A stretch of 7,878 bases of DNA from UMGS1002 sp964463325. GTDB taxonomy: Bacteria > Bacillota > Clostridia > Oscillospirales > CAG-272. Of the stretch, positions 1-5,028 are shown piece after piece. Position numbers and translations under genes: made by a program. Positions within the stretch are counted from its first letter, which is position 1. Each line of letters begins with the position of its first letter. The DNA lies in NCBI GenBank assembly GCA_964463325.1, contig CAYXBY010000069.1:1-7878 (forward strand), read 5' to 3'. Under the pieces are notes generated by a model. That model saw only the letters and a list, made by a program, of their open reading frames with translations, searched no databases and was not told where the DNA came from.

Positions 1-306
1 TCCGAAAAACGGAATGTCAAAATTCGCCAGCCCATAGCCGCTGGAAATACACTGATTCATGAGATCTCCGGCAAACAGCGCGTCGATATCCGACGGCAGA
101 AGAACGGCATCGTCAAGGGCAAGATTCAGCGCCAGACGCTGCATTTCGCTTTCCGACTGCTCCCATGTCGGCATTCCGAAGCTGTCGGTGTCGTCGTAGA
201 GATCAAAGCCGCGCGCAAGCGGTCCCTCGGCTTCCTTTTTTCCCACCACACTTCCCGCCGCAAGGAGCGTCGGATGGGAGGGCAGCTCTATAATCCCTCG
301 CTGCAT
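1..306 (-). CDS. spoVAD: Stage V sporulation protein AD, N-terminal part (runs off the window)
   Basis: This is the first 102 codons of SpoVAD, a thiolase-fold protein of the SpoVA machinery that moves dipicolinic acid into the forespore and out again at germination; in Bacillus SpoVAD binds dipicolinic acid. The visible residues follow the family's N-terminus: a His-Pro near residue 11, a KKEAEGPL stretch (23-30), an MPTWEQSE block (45-52) with a following helix, then DIDALFAGDLMNQ (73-85) and an ISSGYG-IPFFG segment at the edge. The ATG at 306-304 overlaps the TGA stop of the upstream spoVAC by one base (TGATG), with a GAGGG ribosome binding site just upstream, so the two are translationally coupled. 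The gene is incomplete because the window ends; the thiolase active-site region is not visible. Recognition is by residue pattern and by the neighbouring spoVAC. Confidence 0.93.
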   Translation of the reverse strand, partial: MQRGIIELPSHPTLLAAGSVVGKKEAEGPLARGFDLYDDTDSFGMPTWEQSESEMQRLALNLALDDAVLLPSDIDALFAGDLMNQCISSGYGLANFDIPFFG

Positions 307-749
307 CACAATACCCTCGTCAGATATAAAATCACGCCGTACAGCACCGACGCCAGCGTTCCGTATAAAATCACCGGGCCGGAGATGGTGAAAATCTTCG
401 CGCCGATGCCGAGGATCCAGCCCTCCGCCTTGGTGTCAATCGCCTGCGAGACCACCGCATTGGCAAAGCCGGTGATCGGCACCAGCGTTCCCGCGCCCGC
501 AAAGCGCGCAATGCGGTCAAAAACGCCAATGCCGGTCAGCAGCACAGCGACAAAGACCAGCGTCACCGAGCACAGCAGCCCGGCATCCTCACGGTCGAGC
601 CCCACCAGACCGTACACCTTGTTCAACACCTCGCCAATGGCGCAGATAGCGCCGCCGCAGGCGAATGCCCGCACACAGTCCCGCACCAGCGACGACCGCG
701 GCGCACGCGCATCGGCATAGCGGGGATAGTTCGCTTTTGATATATTCAT
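306..749 (-). CDS. spoVAC: Stage V sporulation protein AC
   Basis: This encodes a 147-residue polytopic membrane protein of the SpoVA dipicolinic acid channel. In Bacillus SpoVAC is a mechanosensitive channel-forming subunit in the inner forespore membrane. The family signature is clear: an N-terminal cytoplasmic stretch, a VRDCVRAFACGGAICAIG segment (22-39), the LLTGIGVFDRIARFAGAG block (70-87), then VPITGFANAVVS (90-101) and the AEGWILGIGAKIF hydrophobic segment (108-120). Length matches the usual ~150 residues. I chose the ATG at 749-747 because it follows a GGAG Shine-Dalgarno at about 9 nt; an upstream in-frame TTG at 785 lacks a good site. It is the first gene of a minus-strand operon continuing into spoVAD. 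No spoVAA or spoVAB is upstream, which fits the reduced spoVAC-AD-AE arrangement of many Clostridia. In Bacillus this operon uses the forespore factor sigma-G; I could not identify a confident sigma-G promoter here. Confidence 0.95.
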   Translation of the reverse strand: MNISKANYPRYADARAPRSSLVRDCVRAFACGGAICAIGEVLNKVYGLVGLDREDAGLLCSVTLVFVAVLLTGIGVFDRIARFAGAGTLVPITGFANAVVSQAIDTKAEGWILGIGAKIFTISGPVILYGTLASVLYGVILYLTRVL

Positions 750-886
750 GCTTTTTTCTCCGTTTTTTCTTTTAGTTTGTGCCAAAACGGTGAGAAAAAA
801 TAAAAATATTTTTGGAAAATGAAACTTTTACGCGCTTTTTTCGGTCGTATATGACAGAAGCTTCAAAAATGGAGGGCGGCGATCAA
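750..886. other. Divergent intergenic region between spoVAC and the sigma gene
   Basis: This AT-rich stretch of 137 nt separates the minus-strand spoVA operon from the plus-strand sigma factor gene, so it must hold two divergent promoters. It includes a perfect AAAAATATTTTT palindrome (802-813). I see no clear sigma-A promoter and no confident sigma-G promoter for spoVAC. The best ECF-like candidate for the plus strand is listed separately. Both genes have good ribosome binding sites inside its edges: GGAG for spoVAC and GGAGGG (871-876) for the sigma gene. Confidence 0.6.
820..850 (+). promoter_or_regulatory. Possible ECF-type promoter of the sigma/anti-sigma unit
   Basis: TGAAAC at 820-825 matches the -35 element typical of ECF sigma factors, which often activate their own operon. 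A CGGTCGTAT block at 842-850 could hold the -10. The spacing is 16 nt to CGGT but 20 nt to CGTA, and SigW-type promoters normally have about 16 nt before CGTA, so the match is imperfect. The region lies 37 nt before the chosen start. Autoregulation is inferred from the family's habit only. Confidence 0.3.
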
Positions 887-1401
887 ATGTCATCGAGAAA
901 AACTGTTGTCCGCGCCCGGGAGGGCGACAGAGATGCCATGGAAAGGCTGTATCGCGAATATTATAACGATGTATATCGCTATTGCGTCTATCGCTGCGGC
1001 GACCTGCATGTAGGTGAGGATCTTGCACAGGAGACCTTTTTGCGGCTCCTCCGCTACAGCGACGGTCTCGAGCAGCTGAAAAAGCCCAAGGCGTACATCA
1101 TTAAGGTAGCCTGCAATGTTGCAGCAGCGCCGCCGCCTCGGCACCGCAGCCGCTTGAGCCGCTGCACGAGGGCTTGGCTGCCCCCGCTGCATACGGTTCT
1201 GACAGCCGCGAGCGTGTGCGCCATGCCATCTCACAGCTTGGCGATGAACAGCGGCAGGTCATAATAATGTTCTATTTCAACGACCTGTGTATCTCTGACA
1301 TCGCGAGCATATTGAAGCTGCCGCAGTCGACGGTCAAAAGTCGCCTGCGCCGCGCACGTGAGCAGCTCAAATTACTGCTTATTAAGGAGGGTTTTCATTA
1401 A
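887..1401 (+). pseudogene. ECF-type RNA polymerase sigma factor, frameshifted between regions 2 and 4
   Basis: This is a sigma-70 family ECF factor split over two reading frames. The first frame starts at ATG 887, after GGAGGG with a 10-nt spacer, and carries region 2: an AREGDRDAMERLYREYY helix, the core-binding DLAQETFLRL motif (residues 45-54) and KAYIIKVACNV (68-78). The second frame, one base back, is open from about 1105 and carries the linker and region 4, including QLGDEQRQVI and a helix-turn-helix with DIASILKLPQSTVKSRLRRA, ending at TAA 1399-1401. The usual Asp-x-x-Arg-Arg stretch of region 2.4 that follows the Asn of the 'ARN' motif is missing from both frames. This fits a deletion of 3n+1 bases near 1118-1140, although a single-base sequencing or assembly error is also possible. 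The last codons contain the ribosome binding site of the next gene, whose ATG overlaps the stop (TAATG). If the lesion is real, the factor is probably inactive. Confidence 0.85.
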
Positions 1402-1403
1402 TG
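1389..1403 (+). promoter_or_regulatory. Translational coupling site between sigma gene and membrane protein
   Basis: A GGAGGG Shine-Dalgarno lies within the last sigma codons. The sigma stop and the next start share bases as TAATG (1399-1403). This links translation of the putative anti-sigma protein to the second (region 4) frame. With the frameshift upstream, ribosomes from the sigma start would terminate in the first frame at about 1264 and not reach this overlap, so translation of the downstream gene would depend on its own initiation. Confidence 0.8.
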
Positions 1404-2933
1404 AATGATCGAAAATTGCGTAAGTTGCTAAAGGAAAATGCAATCGACAGCCGCTCCGCCCGTCACACGTCAGGCCGACGTTGGCTGCGCCGCCTGACAC
1501 AGGTAGCGGCCTGCCTGCTGGTGGTCTGTTTGCTGGGTGTGGGATATGTGACCATGATACGCTTTGTCGGTATGCCGGGCGACCCGCAGGATAACTCGCC
1601 CGAGCCTGGCATGGTCTCGGGCGACGGCTCCGGCACCACACTGCCGCCGTCCGACAGCGTCACGACAAAGCATGATCTGCTTGAAGGCGACGAAATGTCC
1701 GAGCTCGACACGAGCACAGACCTCGCCACCGAAGCCGTGAGCACGTCCGGCGAGGTCACTACCACTGTGGAGAAGCCGCCCCTGCCGCCGACCGCGCTGA
1801 GCATATACGCCGTCGATACGGCCGACCGCCTCGAGTGGGGCGCGGAGGACATCACCGGCAATTCCATGCTGGATATGGCGGTCGAGCGCCGCCTGGCGTT
1901 GGGAGAATTCGGCGCCGTCGAGGTGAATTATTACGCCACCGCAGCCCAGCTGACCGAGACGGTGCTGCGTGATGTCGCGGCAGGCGAGGCGGCAAACAGC
2001 CTTGTCACCGCGCCGGCCGAGAGCATTATGAAGCTGACGACGAGCGGTGCGCTGAACGATCTTGCCAAAATGGAGAGCATCGAGCTTGTCGACAAGCGGG
2101 AGTATTGGAACGGCTGCATGGCAGACAGTCTGATGCTCGGCAGCTCGCTGTATTTTGTCAGCGGGCGACTGTCAATGGGTACCATGCTGTCGTCGGGCGT
2201 GCTGCTTGCCGACACGGCGCAGCTGAGCCTGACGGCCAAGCAGCTGTGCACGCTCGTGATCGAGGGCAAATGGACGCTCGATCGCATGCTGTCGCTTGCC
2301 CGAGAGGCCGATGGCATCGGCCTCTCGCTCGACGGCGACGATGGCTTGCAGCAGCTGGTAAACGGCGCTGGGCTGCGGCTGGTGACCAACACGCTCAGTC
2401 GCTCCGAGGTCTGGAACGACGGCAGCCTTGAGGCACTCGTCCTCGCGGTCAACGGCCTCGGCGACAAGCTCTCGACCGGTGCTGCCGCCGGTGCGCCGTT
2501 TACTGTCACAACGCTGGGCGACTGCGCCGAAAGGACGACCTCGTCGGTCATTTTGCCACTGCCCGCCGCCACCGAGGCTGAGGCGGCGCAGGGCTATTGC
2601 GCACCGATCGCGGAGGGCGCGGTCTATTACGCCATCCCGCACCAGCGCGACGCCGACAGCATGGCCGTCGTGCTCAAGCAGCTCGCTGTCGAGCATAGCT
2701 TCGACCTTGACGGTGCCCTCACCATGCGCTATGCGCTGAGCGACGCCGAGGCGGAGGTGCTGGAGCTGGTTCTGGACGGCATGAGCATGGGGCCGGACGG
2801 CGTCATCTCGCAGGCCGAGCAGCCGCTGCTGCGGGGCGTGGCGGGTATCGGCAGCTCGTCCTCGGCAATGCTAAAAAATCTCTGCAAGATCAACGACAAG
2901 CTGCTTGCAGAATATACGCGAGCAGTCGGCTGA
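1401..2933 (+). CDS. Membrane-anchored solute-binding-protein-like protein, putative anti-sigma/sensor
   Basis: This 510-residue protein has a short basic cytoplasmic N-terminus (1-32), one transmembrane helix (about 33-53), a Thr/Ser/Asp/Pro-rich linker (58-130) and a large extracellular domain (131-510). The domain resembles a clostridial subgroup of extracellular ABC-transporter solute-binding proteins: an AVERR helix, a GALNDLAKM segment, a YWNGCMADSLMLGSSLYFVSG-like stretch split by variation, GKWTLDRML around W291, and a late AIPHQRDADSMAVVLKQLAVE segment. It has a transmembrane anchor where a free binding protein would have a lipobox, and no permease or ATPase is nearby. Its position immediately after an ECF sigma gene, coupled by TAATG, is the usual place of an anti-sigma factor, and the MNDRKLRKLL start resembles many clostridial anti-sigma N-termini. 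No zinc-finger HxxxCxxC anti-sigma motif is visible and the cytoplasmic part is unusually short. The sensor role is inference; the binding-protein fold is moderately supported. Confidence 0.7.
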   Translation: MNDRKLRKLLKENAIDSRSARHTSGRRWLRRLTQVAACLLVVCLLGVGYVTMIRFVGMPGDPQDNSPEPGMVSGDGSGTTLPPSDSVTTKHDLLEGDEMSELDTSTDLATEAVSTSGEVTTTVEKPPLPPTALSIYAVDTADRLEWGAEDITGNSMLDMAVERRLALGEFGAVEVNYYATAAQLTETVLRDVAAGEAANSLVTAPAESIMKLTTSGALNDLAKMESIELVDKREYWNGCMADSLMLGSSLYFVSGRLSMGTMLSSGVLLADTAQLSLTAKQLCTLVIEGKWTLDRMLSLAREADGIGLSLDGDDGLQQLVNGAGLRLVTNTLSRSEVWNDGSLEALVLAVNGLGDKLSTGAAAGAPFTVTTLGDCAERTTSSVILPLPAATEAEAAQGYCAPIAEGAVYYAIPHQRDADSMAVVLKQLAVEHSFDLDGALTMRYALSDAEAEVLELVLDGMSMGPDGVISQAEQPLLRGVAGIGSSSSAMLKNLCKINDKLLAEYTRAVG

Positions 2934-2944
2934 CAGCCGACTGC
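2922..2944 (+). other. Perfect hairpin spanning the stop codon
   Basis: GCAGTCGGCT (2922-2931) pairs perfectly with AGCCGACTGC (2935-2944) around a 3-nt loop. The TGA stop (2931-2933) lies at the tip. There is no T-run directly after it, so it is not a terminator alone. It sits immediately before the intrinsic terminator and may protect the mRNA 3' end or assist termination. Confidence 0.7.
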
Positions 2945-2945
2945 G

Positions 2946-2994
2946 GCGCTCGGAGCTTGGTGGGCATACTCACCAAGTCCGGGCGCTTTGTTTT
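2946..2994 (+). terminator. Rho-independent terminator of the sigma/membrane-protein unit
   Basis: A 16-pair stem forms from 2946-2962 with 2971-2986, with one bulged G (2955), one T-G wobble and an 8-nt loop. It is followed by TTTGTTTT (2987-2994). It separates this unit from the phosphodiesterase operon, whose promoter starts about 30 nt later. Confidence 0.88.
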
Positions 2995-3024
2995 GGCCAA
3001 AATGACGAATGTTTTTGCGCCTTA

Positions 3025-3053
3025 TTGACAAAAGGCGGCTAACTTGATATAAT
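3025..3053 (+). promoter_or_regulatory. Housekeeping (sigma-A type) promoter of the phosphoesterase operon
   Basis: TTGACA (3025-3030) and TATAAT (3048-3053) are separated by exactly 17 nt, and TGA precedes the -10, giving an extended -10 element. Both hexamers match the consensus perfectly, so this should be a strong promoter. Transcription would start near 3060, leaving a leader of about 20 nt that carries GGGAGG (3070-3075). I see no clear Pho box. Confidence 0.9.
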
Positions 3054-3080
3054 TCTTTTAGTTTTAATCGGGAGGCTTGT

Positions 3081-4970
3081 ATGAAAAGACTGATTATGCT
3101 TGCTGCGCTTATACTTGCGCTGCTTTGCCTTGTGTCCTGCACCGGGCAAAATGCGCCGGATGACGGCACTACACCAACCGACAGCTCTACACAGCCGGTT
3201 CCATCCGCACCGCCGCTTGAGATAGTTGATCGCTGCTCGACGGAATACCATATTGTCCGTCCGGAATCAGCTTCAGATACCGTTGTTTCGGCGGCAAAGC
3301 AGCTGCACTCTGCCATGCTCTATCAGTATGAGCTGGAGTCAATGAATATTGAGTCGGATTTCATTCGTCCTAATACGGCAGCGGAGGACATATACAAGTA
3401 CGAGCTGCTGATCGGCAACACCGATCGCGCCGAGACGCAGGCCGCACTCGCCGAGATACGATATAACGACTTTATCATTTGCGTCAGTGGCACGCGCGTC
3501 GTAATCGCCGGCCACAACGACTCCAAAACCGTTGAGGCGGTGAATTATTTTATTGAAAGCTATGTTTGCGGTTCGGCGCTCACACTGCCCGCGGAGCTGC
3601 GCTATGCATCAAGTGGCAGCTATGCCGGAGAGGGCGTCACGCTGATGGGCAAGCCGCTCTCGGACTACACACTGGTCTACAAGGGCTCATATCGGAGCAT
3701 GGCGCAGACGATAGCCGACGAGGTCGGTATGTATACCGGCGTCGTGCTTGACATGAGCGTTGAATCTGCCACGGTGGAGGGCCCCAAGATCATTATCGGC
3801 AGCACAAAGTACGGTGTTCGCAACGATTATGCGGTCGACAGCTTTTCGGTTTCTGTCAAGGATGACAGCATACTGATAGGCGGGCGCGGGGAGTGGCCGA
3901 TGGGCTCTGCCTGCCGCTATCTGATCCGCCAGATCTGCAGCACCACGGGCGATGTTGCACAGTCCGCACTGGATTATAACTACGTCCGCCCCGACAGACA
4001 GGAGTACATAAACGACATTTCCAAGCTGGCCATGCACTGGGATATCTACTTCGATACGCCCGAATGGATGCTTGATTACGAGGAAAAATATGCCGCTATG
4101 AACGATGCCGACGGGCGCCTGATGTCCTGCCTGCATCGCGGTGACATGGTCTACTACCCCGAAAACTCTATCGAGGGCATCATAAGTGCCATCCGCATGG
4201 GTGCGGACATGGTCGAGATCGACCCGCGACGCACAAGTGACGGAGTGCTGGTGCTGATGCACGACACCACGCTGACGCGCACTACAAATTTTAATGAGAT
4301 GGCGGGCAAAAACGGTCTGCCGTGGTCGGAGAACATTTGCGACTGGACATACGAGCAGCTGTGCCAGCTGTCGCTGAGGACGGCAAACGGTGGCAGCGGC
4401 TCTACAGTCACCGAATACAAGATCCCGACGCTGGACGAGGTCATGAAGGTCTGCGCTGAGCGCATATTCGTCAGGCTTGACAAGCTGGATCAGTGGAGCT
4501 ACGTCAAGGACATCTGGCCGATGATAGAAAAGTATAAGGCTTATACGACGGTCATATTTACCTGGCACGACCAGTTCTATTCCAGCGGCTACGCAACCGT
4601 CAAGACCTACAAGAAAAAGATGGAGGCTGCGGTCGGCAGATCAGCTTTCTCGTTTGTGGGCTGCACCATAACCGGCTCTTCCACCAATACCTTAGCGACC
4701 ATCCGCAACAATAATCTCGATTACTGCGTCCGCCTGCATTGCGATTTTTCAAACACCACGCCCGAGGCGTATATTGCCAGCGGCAAGGCACTGCTTGCCG
4801 GGCTGCGCGGCAAGACGCGCTGCTATATCGACATACCCGGCAACGGCGCCAAGTATGAGACCGAAAAATATTATGCCATGCTGGACGAGGCCGGCATCAA
4901 TGTGCTGCTCTGCAACAAGGGGCTGCGCATGTGTCAATACATTGCAGAAAATTATAGTGCTACGCCGTAA
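3081..4970 (+). CDS. Lipoprotein with tandem N-terminal domains and glycerophosphodiester phosphodiesterase domain
   Basis: This 629-residue protein is predicted to be a surface lipoprotein: a Lys-Arg start, a hydrophobic core and the lipobox Leu-Val-Ser-Cys with Cys20. A Thr/Ser/Pro linker follows (about 24-46). Two related alpha/beta domains come next (about 55-161 and 191-286); each has an opening strand (YHIVRPES, DYTLVYKG), a middle strand ending in Ile-Gly (LLIGNTDR, IIIGSTKY) and a late strand with Gly-Gly or Ala-Gly. The C-terminal part (about 348-629) is a glycerophosphodiester phosphodiesterase (TIM barrel) with the catalytic set visible: HRG at 352-354, PEN at 360-362, EID at 379-381, and MHDTTLTRTT (393-402) with His394. 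These enzymes cleave glycerophosphodiesters to glycerol-3-phosphate and an alcohol. A later VRLDK segment occupies the place of the common (I)NxDK motif. The start follows GGGAGG by 5 nt. It is the first gene of an operon with the alkaline phosphatase 55 nt downstream. The actual substrate is unknown. Confidence 0.87.
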   Translation: MKRLIMLAALILALLCLVSCTGQNAPDDGTTPTDSSTQPVPSAPPLEIVDRCSTEYHIVRPESASDTVVSAAKQLHSAMLYQYELESMNIESDFIRPNTAAEDIYKYELLIGNTDRAETQAALAEIRYNDFIICVSGTRVVIAGHNDSKTVEAVNYFIESYVCGSALTLPAELRYASSGSYAGEGVTLMGKPLSDYTLVYKGSYRSMAQTIADEVGMYTGVVLDMSVESATVEGPKIIIGSTKYGVRNDYAVDSFSVSVKDDSILIGGRGEWPMGSACRYLIRQICSTTGDVAQSALDYNYVRPDRQEYINDISKLAMHWDIYFDTPEWMLDYEEKYAAMNDADGRLMSCLHRGDMVYYPENSIEGIISAIRMGADMVEIDPRRTSDGVLVLMHDTTLTRTTNFNEMAGKNGLPWSENICDWTYEQLCQLSLRTANGGSGSTVTEYKIPTLDEVMKVCAERIFVRLDKLDQWSYVKDIWPMIEKYKAYTTVIFTWHDQFYSSGYATVKTYKKKMEAAVGRSAFSFVGCTITGSSTNTLATIRNNNLDYCVRLHCDFSNTTPEAYIASGKALLAGLRGKTRCYIDIPGNGAKYETEKYYAMLDEAGINVLLCNKGLRMCQYIAENYSATP

Positions 4971-5010
4971 CGCGGCTGCGCAATTAATACGCTGATATAC
5001 CAGCATTGTG

Positions 5011-5028
5011 AAAGGACATACCATCATG
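5011..5028 (+). promoter_or_regulatory. Ribosome binding site deciding the alkaline phosphatase start
   Basis: AAAGGA (5011-5016) lies 9 nt before ATG 5026. An in-frame GTG at 5008 overlaps this site and would add six residues before the signal peptide, so ATG 5026 is preferred. The 55-nt gap after the phosphodiesterase gene shows no terminator or clear promoter, supporting one transcript. Confidence 0.75.

Noticed and set aside
274..720. 148-codon plus-strand open frame
   Set aside because: It is the opposite strand of spoVAC and the start of spoVAD, both clearly recognised by family residues.
802..813. AAAAATATTTTT palindrome as an operator
   Set aside because: A 12-bp A/T palindrome is expected by chance in such AT-rich spacer DNA, and no second copy or known operator pattern supports it.
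1105..1264. Programmed -1 frameshift joining the two sigma factor frames
   Set aside because: The shift direction would be right, but no canonical slippery heptamer is in register in the overlap (the CCCCC at 1181-1185 is not preceded by a matching base), and the region 2.4 residues would still be missing.
1401..2933. Ordinary ABC-transporter solute-binding lipoprotein
   Set aside because: There is no lipobox cysteine at the N-terminus placement expected for one, there is a cytoplasmic basic stretch before the transmembrane helix, and no permease genes are adjacent.
3687..4568. 293-codon open frame on the minus strand
   Set aside because: It is antisense to the phosphodiesterase gene, whose catalytic motifs are clear, and has no domain of its own.
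4971..5025. Separate promoter for the alkaline phosphatase
   Set aside because: No -35/-10 pair with sensible spacing is visible in the 55-nt gap, and no terminator is present, so cotranscription is simpler.
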